DNA from: Butyricicoccus pullicaecorum DSM 23266
Lineage (GTDB): Bacteria > Bacillota > Clostridia > Oscillospirales > Butyricicoccaceae
Assembly: GCF_900167005.1 (NCBI RefSeq)
Contig: NZ_FUXW01000001.1
Coordinates: forward strand, 496,001-560,000
Length of the DNA stretch: 64,000 nucleotides
Direction of reading: 5' to 3'
In this document: in pieces, positions 24,788-31,810 of the stretch
How positions within the stretch are numbered: the first letter of the stretch is position 1
Layout: every line of letters starts with the position of its first letter
The notes under the pieces: generated by a model
What the model was told of the DNA's origin: nothing
Seen by the model: only the letters and a program-made list of their open reading frames with translations
Database searches by the model: none
Program-made: the position numbers and the translations under genes

Positions 24788-25163
24788 CGTAGTATCCCTC
24801 CCGTTGGTAGTCGTACTGGTGGTATCTGCCTGCGGAAATGTTTGCCAGAGTAGTCCAAAACGATTTTACCTGAATACCCAGTGTGGCAGCACACTGCTGA
24901 GCGGTGCCGGTAACAATCACATCATTGGTGCCGGCGCGAAAGATCGTGTAAATCATATGCCGACTGCGTCTCGCAACGGTTTTATGACATACCTTGCAGG
25001 TCACATGGTAAGCATCGATCCCGCCGATTTTCCGCCACCGACGGCGGTAAAATGTCGCCAGACAGATACCGAGATCCTTTGCGCATTGCTCTGCGGTACC
25101 TTGGGTAACCAGTGCGCCGTCTGATTTGCGGCGAATGACATACGAGTTGTACTTTACATTCAC
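24777..25163 (-). CDS. Phage protein with two tandem HTH-like repeats
   Basis: 128 residues made of two copies of one unit: residues 5-45 (VIRRKSDGALVTQGTAEQCAKDLGICLATFY) and 70-110 (YTIFRAGTNDVIVTGTAQQCAATLGIQVKSFW). Each has G-T-A-x-Q-C-A-x-x-L-G-I, a helix-turn-helix-like motif. The linker holds a Cys pair (CKVC). It lies between initiator and helicase genes, so it may bind DNA or load the helicase. Confidence 0.55.
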   Translation of the reverse strand: MNVKYNSYVIRRKSDGALVTQGTAEQCAKDLGICLATFYRRRWRKIGGIDAYHVTCKVCHKTVARRSRHMIYTIFRAGTNDVIVTGTAQQCAATLGIQVKSFWTTLANISAGRYHQYDYQREGYYDVE

Positions 25164-25873
25164 AACTCACGCGCCTCCCTTCGGCGAGGTGTAGCCGCTT
25201 CGGGGCGCTCCCGCTCGTCCGTCTTGAGGGGGTAAACGGTCTTCCAGCCCATGAGGATCGCCTGCTCCAGCATGGAAATCTTGATCAATCTGTCGTTGGT
25301 CAGCTTGTCCAACCGGCTGACTAGCCTCTGTGCAGCACGTACCGTCATCGGCTCGCGGCGATCTTTGCGGTCAGCAGCCAGATCGTTGAGCGCATTGCAT
25401 AATTCGGCATCCTCTCCGGCATACAGGGCAAACACGTCCTCAACAGTTTTCGGTTCGTCGGTTTTGGGGACTATAGGGGTATTATTCTTACTTGTAATAT
25501 TCTTCCTATTATAATGCTCCTTAAAATTAAGGTGAGGGTCACCTCGATTTTCAGGTGAGGTCACCTCATTTTTAAGGAGTGGTAAAGCTGGATTTCCTGC
25601 AATCCAAATACGGCGTCCGGTTACCTGTCCGCCATCGTCTCGCAGTACCTCAACGCTGATATAGCCGCCTTTGACGAGCTGGGTAATCCAGCCCTGCACC
25701 GTCTTGATACTGGCATCGTAAAGCTCGGCAAAATAGGCATTGCCAGCCGAGCAATACCCGGATTTGTTGCACAGGGCTGTGATCTCGGCATACAGCAGGC
25801 GCGCCGCTGGGCGCAGCTGTTTGTCGTACCGCACGCTTGCCGGTAAGACGGCATAATAATTCGGTCTTTCCAT
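25160..25873 (-). CDS. Replication initiator with N-terminal HTH domain
   Basis: 237 residues. Residues 1-100 (YYAVLPASVRYDKQLRPAARLLYAEITALCNKSGYC... AELYDASIKTVQGWITQLVKGGYISVEV) are the winged HTH typical of phage and plasmid initiators. An AT-rich linker holds the putative origin repeats. The C-terminal part is helical. Start 25873 has TAGGAG upstream. Adjacent genes for a helicase and SSB support a replication role, as with lambda O. Confidence 0.8.
   Translation of the reverse strand: MERPNYYAVLPASVRYDKQLRPAARLLYAEITALCNKSGYCSAGNAYFAELYDASIKTVQGWITQLVKGGYISVEVLRDDGGQVTGRRIWIAGNPALPLLKNEVTSPENRGDPHLNFKEHYNRKNITSKNNTPIVPKTDEPKTVEDVFALYAGEDAELCNALNDLAADRKDRREPMTVRAAQRLVSRLDKLTNDRLIKISMLEQAILMGWKTVYPLKTDERERPEAATPRRREAREL
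25486..25578. other. Putative prophage replication origin
   Basis: Two copies of GGTGAGG(G)TCACCTC (25532-25546 and 25555-25568), 22-23 bases apart, each nearly palindromic. They are flanked by the hairpin CCTTAA-AA-TTAAGG (25520-25533) and by a strongly AT-rich stretch at 25486-25530 in an otherwise GC-rich gene. Iterons plus an unwinding element inside the initiator gene is the layout of lambda and many phage origins. Confidence 0.6.
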
Positions 25874-25968
25874 AGCTGTAACTCCTAATTTTTGAGACAA
25901 TGGATTTACGCCGCACCTCCTCCGAGGTACGGCGTGATATGTGATTACAACTGTTATGATTCGGTGGA

Positions 25969-26196
25969 CTATCGCAGAGCCGTAGCGTGCTTCCAGACGT
26001 TTCCGTCCGGTGCACAACTCTTAGTCATTATTGATCGATATAACTCAGCCATATCAGGGTTATTGTCGTAAAAATACAGATAAATATTGGCGATTAGAGT
26101 TTGTACTTCGACTATAATATCATCACCGCGTCCGCCGATCTCCACTTGTTTACAAGGCTTTTTTTCGTTTGAGGCATCAATATAATACTTAATCAT
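25969..26196 (-). CDS. Small phage protein of unknown function
   Basis: 75 residues (MIKYYIDASNEKKPCKQVEIGGRGDDIIVEVQTLIANIYLYFYD...), with GGAGGG before ATG 26196. A mixed alpha/beta protein seen in early blocks of Clostridia prophages. The gap to the next gene (25874-25968) contains an 11-base imperfect hairpin at 25913-25938 without a T-run. Confidence 0.55.
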   Translation of the reverse strand: MIKYYIDASNEKKPCKQVEIGGRGDDIIVEVQTLIANIYLYFYDNNPDMAELYRSIMTKSCAPDGNVWKHATALR

Positions 26197-26356
26197 GGTG
26201 GTATCCCTCCTGTGCAATATCAAGGTCGCGGCAAAGATCTCCGATCAGCAGCACGATCAGCAGGGGTATCAAAACGATCACCCGAACGTGCAGCGGGATC
26301 TCCAGTAGCAGCCGGATGAGCAGCAGCACTCCGGCAATCTGTCCGATTCGTTTCAT
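26189..26356 (-). CDS. Small hydrophobic phage protein
   Basis: 55 residues, almost all hydrophobic (two segments at about 5-18 and 24-43). Overlaps both neighbours by four to eight bases in the early operon, so it is probably translated. Unknown role. Confidence 0.5.
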   Translation of the reverse strand: MKRIGQIAGVLLLIRLLLEIPLHVRVIVLIPLLIVLLIGDLCRDLDIAQEGYHHD

Positions 26357-26529
26357 TTTCCAGTCTCCTTTCTCTTGATTCTGGCGGTGTATACCGCCAG
26401 AATTTTCCGGCGCTCCATTTTGAGCTTTTGTTGGCGCGTCCACTCTTCGCGCTGCCAGTCACTGAGCATAGCGGCATGGGCAGCTTGATGCGCAAGCTGC
26501 TCATGCCTGACGTGATATGGCTTAAACAT
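26353..26529 (-). CDS. Small basic phage protein
   Basis: 58 residues, His- and Lys/Arg-rich single helix (HVRHEQLAHQAAHAAMLSDWQREEWTRQQKLKMERRKILAVY). It overlaps the genes on both sides. Unknown role. Confidence 0.5.
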   Translation of the reverse strand: MFKPYHVRHEQLAHQAAHAAMLSDWQREEWTRQQKLKMERRKILAVYTARIKRKETGK

Positions 26530-26698
26530 GGTCAAATGTCTCCTTCGGCGGGCATCCGTATCGGCGGATATGCCACTGGTGGTATGCAGCCTGCGTTTCC
26601 GGCTGCTGGAATACACGCGCGCCGAGGGTCAGAATGTAGTCCATAAATCCATCCAGCGTATTTTTGTCGATGGATTCCAGATCGATCTTGGTCTGCAT
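26522..26698 (-). CDS. Small early phage protein
   Basis: 58 residues starting MQTKIDLESIDKNTLDGFMDYILTL and ending RYGCPPKETFDHV. TAAGGAGG lies about eight bases before ATG 26698, and the stop overlaps the next start by eight bases. Both features support translation. No family recognised. Confidence 0.55.
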   Translation of the reverse strand: MQTKIDLESIDKNTLDGFMDYILTLGARVFQQPETQAAYHQWHIRRYGCPPKETFDHV

Positions 26699-26711
26699 AC
26701 CGGCGGCCTCC

Positions 26712-26885
26712 TTACTGTTTCGTGTCCTTACGGTCGTTTTCCTGCGCCTGCTGGGCGCTCAGACCGAGGATAAAGCCCACGGCGAGAGTCCGCTGATCTG
26801 TGGGGAGCGCCTGCAAACGCTGGAAAATAAGGTTGGTGTCCATCGCAGAGGTGATGGACGATGTGCTCTTGTTGTTTAACAACAT
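26712..26885 (-). CDS. First gene of the leftward early operon
   Basis: 57 residues (MLLNNKSTSSITSAMDTNLIFQRLQALPTDQRTLAVGFILGLSAQQ), with CAGGAGGTG upstream of ATG 26885. It lies directly downstream of the operator region and the leftward promoter, so it is the first gene expressed on induction. Unknown function. Confidence 0.6.
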   Translation of the reverse strand: MLLNNKSTSSITSAMDTNLIFQRLQALPTDQRTLAVGFILGLSAQQAQENDRKDTKQ

Positions 26886-26902
26886 TTGTATCACCTCCTG
26901 TT

Positions 26903-26979
26903 GTATTGCAAATACAGAATAGCACGCGCAAAACGTATTGTCAATACTTTTGTTTTGGAAATGTTCGTATTGACAATAC
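26903..26979. promoter_or_regulatory. Phage switch: three GTATTGNCAATAC operators with divergent promoters
   Basis: Operators at 26903-26915 (GTATTGCAAATAC), 26935-26947 (GTATTGTCAATAC) and 26967-26979 (GTATTGACAATAC). Centres are exactly 32 bases apart. The middle one covers the -35 of the leftward promoter, the right one covers the -35 of the rightward repressor promoter, and the left one lies between the leftward -10 and its first gene. The repressor at 27021 is the expected ligand. Confidence 0.85.
26916..26944 (-). promoter_or_regulatory. Leftward early (lytic) promoter
   Basis: TTGACA (26939-26944) and TATTCT (26916-26921) with 17 bases between, reading to the early genes. Its -35 is part of the middle operator. 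Confidence 0.8.
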
Positions 26980-26998
26980 AAAAGACTGTTGTTATACT
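26970..26998 (+). promoter_or_regulatory. Rightward promoter of the repressor gene
   Basis: TTGACA (26970-26975), 17-base spacer and TATACT (26993-26998), followed by GAGAGGAGGTG and the TTG start at 27021. The right-hand operator overlaps the -35, so the repressor should control its own level. Confidence 0.8.
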
Positions 26999-27020
26999 GT
27001 TTGTGAGAGGAGGTGATACC

Positions 27021-27380
27021 TTGCAGGAACGATTCCGCGAGTTGCGTAAGGCGCTGGGGCTCAGTCAGGATGATTTCGGGCGTAAGCTGGGAGTCACGCG
27101 GGGTGTTATCACAAACATAGAGCTTGGGAAAGTCCCGCCGAAGGATTTGTTTGTAAGTCTGGTCTGTGATACATTCGGAGTAAATCGTACATGGATCGAG
27201 ACCGGCGAAGGCGAGATGTTTAACGATCTCGGCCCCGATGCTGCATTCGAGCGGCTTTGTACCGAGATTGCAGCATCAGACGACGAGTTCCTCAAAAGGG
27301 CAATGCGTGCCTACTGGGAGTTATCCGATGATCGCAAGCAGGCCGTCCGGGACTTTATCGATCAGCTCGCCGGCAAATGA
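27021..27380 (+). CDS. CI-like HTH repressor
   Basis: 119 residues from TTG 27021. An XRE-type HTH (FRELRKALGLSQDDFGRKLGVTRGVITNIELGKVPPKDLFVSLVCDTFGVNRTWIETGEGEMF) fills residues 1-70; the rest is a helical C-terminus (ELSDDRKQAVRDFIDQL), probably for dimerisation. It has no LexA-type peptidase domain, so induction would not be by self-cleavage. The TTG start may keep levels low. Confidence 0.88.
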   Translation: MQERFRELRKALGLSQDDFGRKLGVTRGVITNIELGKVPPKDLFVSLVCDTFGVNRTWIETGEGEMFNDLGPDAAFERLCTEIAASDDEFLKRAMRAYWELSDDRKQAVRDFIDQLAGK

Positions 27381-27388
27381 GCGCAAAA

Positions 27389-27414
27389 AAGAGACCGCCG
27401 AAGCGGTCTCTTTT
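27389..27414. terminator. Bidirectional terminator after the repressor
   Basis: Ten-base perfect stem AAGAGACCGC with a CGAA loop, T-run on the plus strand and A-run before it, so it can end both the repressor transcript and the small leftward gene that follows. Confidence 0.85.
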
Positions 27415-27423
27415 GCTGTCTCG

Positions 27424-27555
27424 TCAGGCATTGAGCCTGAGCAGGGCAATAGATTTGTAATACATGGCGTTGATGTAGTAGGCACTGCCGGTCGCGATCA
27501 GTTGGATCAGGCAGCGTCGGCGGCGCTCAATGTCATTTAGTTTTTGAGATTGCAT
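27424..27555 (-). CDS. 43-residue leftward ORF facing the repressor
   Basis: MQSQKLNDIERRRRCLIQL... ending SIALLRLNA, with AGGAGG eight bases before ATG 27555 and a terminator just beyond its stop. Basic helical N-terminus and a weakly hydrophobic centre. It is convergent with the repressor gene. Too short for a family call. Confidence 0.45.
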   Translation of the reverse strand: MQSQKLNDIERRRRCLIQLIATGSAYYINAMYYKSIALLRLNA

Positions 27556-27815
27556 AAGGGCTCCTCCTGTGATATGTATTACCCTGCGCAGAGCATGCAT
27601 ATAGCATACTCTGTTTCAGAAAAAATGTCTATTGACAAGATCACTCAAAATATTTTAGGGATTTGGCAGAAAATACTTAGAGACAATTTATAAACACAGC
27701 ATAAAACATTTGTGCAAAACGCAGAAAGTCAGTTTCTGAAATCGACTTTTAAACAGGGTATGTTATAATAGCCATATTAAAATATTATGTTATGGAAGAA
27801 ATGTGAGGGGCCTGT
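27556..27815. promoter_or_regulatory. AT-rich intergenic region with lipoprotein promoter
   Basis: 260 bases without a gene, clearly richer in A+T than the flanks. An extended -10 TGTTATAAT (TATAAT 27764-27769) faces the lipoprotein. No good -35 is seen. Near 27606-27616 and 27727-27742 short TTTCTGAAA/TTTCAGAAA-like elements occur that could bind a regulator. Confidence 0.5.
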
Positions 27816-28364
27816 ATGAAAAAGAAACTTATAATATCCGTTTTAGTAGCAGTCACAATGGGTATGGCTACTGGATGTGGGGGAGAATCTGACACTATAG
27901 AGCCGATTGCCACTGAGCAACAGTCGGTTGAAACACAGGTGTCTGAATCAGATAAGGCCGAGACTGTATCGTTTGATGTCAATTGGGACCAGTGTCGTGA
28001 CGATCTGGTGTCGGAGCTAGTATCAGATGATTATCCATATATACAGGATGTCTATTTAGGCGTAGACGATGAAACCCGACGCATTACATTGACGGCTACA
28101 TTGGACGATGCAACTGCGCCTGATGTCGCGCTTGACTTGGCCGATACGATGATTCGCCGGACATGTGCATTAGCTAATATGCAAGACTCTGACGTTACAA
28201 TGCCCGGCGCGGACACATATGGCGGGCTTTTCGATGTATACGATTGTATGATTGGCATCGCGCCGATGAGCCAAGTTAATAACAGCGATCAATGGTTTGT
28301 CTACGATGCAATCGCGCGAGGCACTAACCAAAAACCAGAGCTAACAGCAGCATATAGATCCTAA
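27816..28364 (+). CDS. Prophage lipoprotein (probable lysogenic-conversion gene)
   Basis: 182 residues. Signal peptide with lipobox ATGC (Cys about residue 21), then a Ser/Thr/Glu-rich linker and a globular domain with four cysteines (WDQCRDD, RRTCALA, YDCMIG). It is expressed in the lysogeny orientation between repressor and integrase, where phages keep genes that alter or protect the lysogen, for example by superinfection exclusion. Base composition and position suggest independent acquisition. No family recognised. Confidence 0.7.
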   Translation: MKKKLIISVLVAVTMGMATGCGGESDTIEPIATEQQSVETQVSESDKAETVSFDVNWDQCRDDLVSELVSDDYPYIQDVYLGVDDETRRITLTATLDDATAPDVALDLADTMIRRTCALANMQDSDVTMPGADTYGGLFDVYDCMIGIAPMSQVNNSDQWFVYDAIARGTNQKPELTAAYRS

Positions 28365-28373
28365 TGTTTCATG

Positions 28374-28505
28374 AAAAAAACCGCCCAGTGGATGACAGCA
28401 CTGGGCGGTTCGAACAGGGTTACAGGGGATCGATGCAGACGAAAGAGATGTGATTGATGCTCGACGCTTACGTATCGGGCTGGAGAGCAATCATATCAAC
28501 CCTGT
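28374..28505 (-). ncRNA. Candidate small RNA between lipoprotein and integrase
   Basis: Leftward promoter at 28512-28541, about 130 bases without an open frame, then a perfect 12-base stem (28379-28390 with 28399-28410) ending in seven Us on the minus strand. The RNA can also pair CACAGGGTT near its 5' end with AACCCTG just before the terminator, closing a large structured domain. The plus strand lacks a T-run after the stem, so the terminator serves this RNA and not the lipoprotein gene. Confidence 0.6.
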
Positions 28506-28511
28506 GCCCTT

Positions 28512-28541
28512 ATTATAGCATAGCAAGATAGGGGAATACAA
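28512..28541 (-). promoter_or_regulatory. Promoter of the candidate small RNA
   Basis: TATAAT at 28512-28517 and TTGTAT at 28536-28541 with 18 bases between, reading leftward. The -35 abuts the integrase start codon, so RNA polymerase here could interfere with integrase expression. Confidence 0.6.
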
Positions 28542-28542
28542 T

Positions 28543-30210
28543 GTGAGATTGAATACATTGATGCCGGACGATTGTGCGGTCATCTATGCGCGCTACTCAT
28601 CACACGCGCAGCGTGATGTGTCGATCGAGGATCAAGTTGCCGACTGCCGGATCTATGCCGAGCGGTTGGGCCTGACCGTGCTGGAGGTCTACGCCGATCA
28701 CGCGACTACTGGACGCAGCGACGACCGTTGCCAGTTCCAGCGCATGATTCAGGATGCCAAAAAGGGACGATGGAAAACCGTTTTGACATGGAAGACTGAC
28801 CGCTTCGCGCGCAACCGTTATGACAGCGCGGTGTATAAAGCCCGCCTCAAACGGTACGGTGTGCACGTGCAGTATGCCAAAGAGTCCATTCCGGACGGCC
28901 CTGAGGGCATCCTAATGGAAGGAATGCTGGAGAGTTATGCGGAATATTTCTCGGCAAACCTCGCCCAAAATGTGCGCCGTGGCCTCAACAGCAACGCGCA
29001 AAAATGTAAGCTCAACGGCCCTGCGCCGCTCGGTTACCGGCGCGGATCAGACGGCGGCTACGAGATCGTAGAGTCTGAGGCAGCCGTTGTGCGCCGGATC
29101 TATCAATCCATCACTCAGGGCACCGGCTATGCTGAGCTGGTGCGCGAGCTCAACGCTGCCGGCATCAAAACCAAGCGCGGCAGCAGTTGGACAAAGAATA
29201 GTTTCCACAAGATCCTGCGCAATGAGGCGTATATTGGCGTGTACCAATACGGCGAGCATCGCACTGAGGACGCGATCCCGCCGATCATCACCAAGGAGGA
29301 GTTTGCAGCTGTGCAAAACAAACTGGAGACCTACAAAAAACATAACGCCCACACAGGCGAGATCCGCGAGTACCTGCTGACTGGCAAGCTGTTTTGCGGG
29401 AATTGCGGCGAGGGCATGGTCGGCATCTGCGGCACCAGCAAGTCGGGTGTCCGTCATTACTATTATATGTGCAAGGGACATCAGGCGCACCGTTGCGACC
29501 TCAAAAACGTCAAGGCTGCACAATTAGAGGATCAGGTTGTCAGCTACACCATGCAATATGTCCTGCAGGATGATGTGATCGCAGAGCTGGTGGACAAACT
29601 GCTGGAATATCAGGCACAGCAGCAGGACAGCGGTATGCTGGAGGCGCTGCGCGCAGAGCTGGCAGATGTGCAGGGGAGACTGGACAATCTGATGGAGGCG
29701 ATCGAGGCCGGTATCATCACCAAGACCACCAAGGCACGCCTGTCTGAGCTGGAGTCTGAGCAGGAGCGATTGACCCACTCGATCACGGTGGAGACCTGCC
29801 GCAATACCGGATTGTCGCGGGAGCAGCTGATCTTCCTGTTTGATATGTTCCGTGCAGGTGATATGCGAGATCTGGATTTTCGGCGTAGACTGATCGACAC
29901 CTTTGTCAACGCGGTATTTGTTTATGACGATGGTAGGCTCAAAATCGTGTATAATTTCCGCGAGGGCAATGAGACCGTCACTAAGGAATTTGTGGACAGC
30001 GTCGAGAGCGGCGCGGTCGATAGTGTTCGTATGGTGGTAAATTCAGTGTACCACGGACATCCGAAAGGATGTCCGTTTTCTTTTTCTCTGAAAGCGAGCA
30101 GCCCAATCTCGAACGGAAGATCGGGCTGTTTTAATATTAACATCGTATCAAAGCAGGAAGTTATCGGAGGTATCACTGCCGAGGCTCTTTTGCTCACCGC
30201 ACCAGACTAA
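28543..30210 (+). CDS. Large serine recombinase (prophage integrase)
   Basis: 555 residues from GTG 28543. The catalytic domain (CAVIYARYSSHAQRDVSIEDQ..., with the active Ser in YARYSS and Arg in FARNRY) fills residues 1-150. The recombinase domain is about 165-265, a zinc ribbon CGNCG...MC...C is at 285-325, and a coiled coil lies at about 350-430. The catalytic core ends near VESGAVDSVRMVVNS. The last 55 residues are encoded by a copy of the tRNA-Arg tail and terminator (30048 onward), so the present C-terminus probably arose by integration. Confidence 0.93.
   Translation: MRLNTLMPDDCAVIYARYSSHAQRDVSIEDQVADCRIYAERLGLTVLEVYADHATTGRSDDRCQFQRMIQDAKKGRWKTVLTWKTDRFARNRYDSAVYKARLKRYGVHVQYAKESIPDGPEGILMEGMLESYAEYFSANLAQNVRRGLNSNAQKCKLNGPAPLGYRRGSDGGYEIVESEAAVVRRIYQSITQGTGYAELVRELNAAGIKTKRGSSWTKNSFHKILRNEAYIGVYQYGEHRTEDAIPPIITKEEFAAVQNKLETYKKHNAHTGEIREYLLTGKLFCGNCGEGMVGICGTSKSGVRHYYYMCKGHQAHRCDLKNVKAAQLEDQVVSYTMQYVLQDDVIAELVDKLLEYQAQQQDSGMLEALRAELADVQGRLDNLMEAIEAGIITKTTKARLSELESEQERLTHSITVETCRNTGLSREQLIFLFDMFRAGDMRDLDFRRRLIDTFVNAVFVYDDGRLKIVYNFREGNETVTKEFVDSVESGAVDSVRMVVNSVYHGHPKGCPFSFSLKASSPISNGRSGCFNINIVSKQEVIGGITAEALLLTAPD
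30048..30086 (+). repeat. Probable attR core: copy of the tRNA-Arg 3' end and terminator
   Basis: 39 bases identical to 30397-30435, which is the last six bases of tRNA-Arg plus its terminator hairpin. Similarity of about 85-90 percent continues for another 45 bases through a second hairpin. It lies in frame inside the recombinase 3' end. It is the expected place for the right attachment site of a prophage that inserted beside a tRNA-Arg gene. Confidence 0.65.
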
Positions 30211-30264
30211 TCAAACGCCCCAAAAATCGCGCCGCAAAATTTTTTAAAAAACTAGAAAAATTTC

Positions 30265-30293
30265 TTGACTTCTTGGTCGTGGCATGATATTAT
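30265..30293 (+). promoter_or_regulatory. tRNA-Arg promoter
   Basis: TTGACT (30265-30270), 17 bases, TATTAT (30288-30293), 32 bases before the tRNA 5' end. Confidence 0.75.
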
Positions 30294-30325
30294 ATACAAG
30301 CAGTCGACAAACGGCACTGCGAAAT

Positions 30326-30402
30326 GCGCCGGTAGCTCAGCTGGATAGAGTGTTTGGCTACGAACCAAAAGGTCGGGGGTTCGAATCCCTTCCGGCGTAC
30401 CA
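30326..30402 (+). tRNA. tRNA-Arg (anticodon ACG)
   Basis: Full cloverleaf: acceptor GCGCCGG with CCGGCGT (one G-U), D arm AGCTC...GAGT, anticodon stem TTTGG/CCAAA around loop CTACGAA (anticodon ACG), T arm with TTCGAAT, discriminator A and encoded CCA (30400-30402). ACG is normally edited to ICG and reads CGT, CGC and CGA. Confidence 0.97.
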
Positions 30403-30477
30403 CGGACATCCGAAAGGATGTCCGTTTTCTTTTTCCCCAAAAGCAAACAGCCCAATCTCGAGCGGGAGATCGGGCTG
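30403..30477 (+). terminator. tRNA-Arg terminator with a second hairpin
   Basis: CGGACATCC-GAAA-GGATGTCCG (30403-30424) followed by TTTTCTTTTT. A second stem of CAGCCC with GGGCTG (30448-30477, one mismatch above) is followed by TTTTTT and can also end the histidine kinase transcript from the other side. Confidence 0.9.
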
Positions 30478-30482
30478 CTTTT

Positions 30483-31808
30483 TTAATCTGTAACATGCGG
30501 CAGCGGAATTGTGATTAACAATTCAAACATGCCATGCGTGCGCTGCAAGGTCATCGCACCGTGATATCGTGTACAAATCTCTTGCAAGCTGCGCAGACCC
30601 AGACCGTGATTGACACGGTCTTTTTTTGTGCTCTGCGGCAGCGTACCCGGCTGCAGCGGGGAACAATCTGCCGTGCGGTTGCGGATGCACAGGACAAATA
30701 GCCCCTTGTCGGTGCATGCGCGAACCGATAGCCGACGCGTATCAGGCGGCAGTGCAAGGCAGGCTTCGATCGCGTTGTCCAGACCGTTTGCAAACAGTGC
30801 GCACAGATCAATGTCCTGCAAAGGGAGATCGTTCGGCAGCGAGACCGAGAACGCGGACTGGATCTCAGACTGCTCGATACGTGCAGATTTGTTTTGCAGG
30901 ACGGCGTTGACGATCTGATTTTCACAGTAACGCCTGCGCGGCTGCATGGCCGGCGTGTCGACCAATGCGTCGATGTAGCGATGCAGGGCATCGCCGGATA
31001 ATTGCTGCATGGTTTGCAGGTGGTTGGCCAAATCGTGCCGTAAGCGTCGAACCTCTATTTGAGATTGTTCCAGCTGGTCATAATACACGCGATTGACTTC
31101 ATACAGCGCCTGTTCCTGTAATAAGCGTTCGTGTCGTGATAACAGCTGCACGACATAGAGATTGACCAGAACTGAGAGCAAGATAAACGGTGTCATCAGG
31201 AAGCTCTGCAAGATAAAGAAGGAGTTAAACGCGTTCTGTAAGGGGGATTCGCCCCAATAAGGCTGAAAGATGGGCATGGCGATGCATAACAGGAGCACCA
31301 GGAAGGGAAACACAGCCATGATAAATGCGACGCGCCACAACTTCGGGGACAGCGCGGGATATTCGTCAGGCCAGAGGTGCAGGCGACGGAAACCGACAGT
31401 CAAAAGAACGATCAAAGCAAGAAGCACCGCATAGGCGAGCAGGATACCCGAAGGGCGAGCATGCTCAATCGCGGTCACGATTGCACCCAGTTCAATGGTT
31501 AGACAGAAAAAGTTCAGGATGAAGGTCAGGCGTGGAAGCGGTGCGCCTTGCAGTGCGTACAGGAGCGCGCCGGAGAATACGGGGAAAAAATAGAGCACGT
31601 TGGGGTCTCCAATATAGATGGGGAGGCCAAACGAGACAAAAAAGACGGTGACACCGACGATGGCTGCCGTTCGGGTTTTGCGCTGCGGGATGAACGCGCC
31701 CAAGAGTCGCCAGAGCAGGATGGCGCTGGGCAGACCAAAGGCGACTACGATGATGAGTTTATACCAGAATTGCGGTGCGATATATACAGAACCAGAGAGT
31801 ACGCTCAT
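30483..31808 (-). CDS. GHKL-family sensor histidine kinase (AgrC/NatK-like)
   Basis: 441 residues. Six or seven membrane spans fill residues 1-225. The dimerisation region with the phospho-acceptor His is VRRLRHDLANHLQTM (about 275), and the ATPase has N-box FANGLDNAIEACL and G-box GLGLRSLQEIC. This class senses peptides or membrane state and pairs with LytTR regulators. It starts two bases after the regulator stop, so the two form an operon. Confidence 0.9.
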   Translation of the reverse strand: MSVLSGSVYIAPQFWYKLIIVVAFGLPSAILLWRLLGAFIPQRKTRTAAIVGVTVFFVSFGLPIYIGDPNVLYFFPVFSGALLYALQGAPLPRLTFILNFFCLTIELGAIVTAIEHARPSGILLAYAVLLALIVLLTVGFRRLHLWPDEYPALSPKLWRVAFIMAVFPFLVLLLCIAMPIFQPYWGESPLQNAFNSFFILQSFLMTPFILLSVLVNLYVVQLLSRHERLLQEQALYEVNRVYYDQLEQSQIEVRRLRHDLANHLQTMQQLSGDALHRYIDALVDTPAMQPRRRYCENQIVNAVLQNKSARIEQSEIQSAFSVSLPNDLPLQDIDLCALFANGLDNAIEACLALPPDTRRLSVRACTDKGLFVLCIRNRTADCSPLQPGTLPQSTKKDRVNHGLGLRSLQEICTRYHGAMTLQRTHGMFELLITIPLPHVTD

Positions 31809-31810
31809 AT

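Noticed and set aside
25913-25938. Imperfect hairpin between two early phage genes as a terminator
   Set aside because: No T-run follows on the transcribed strand.
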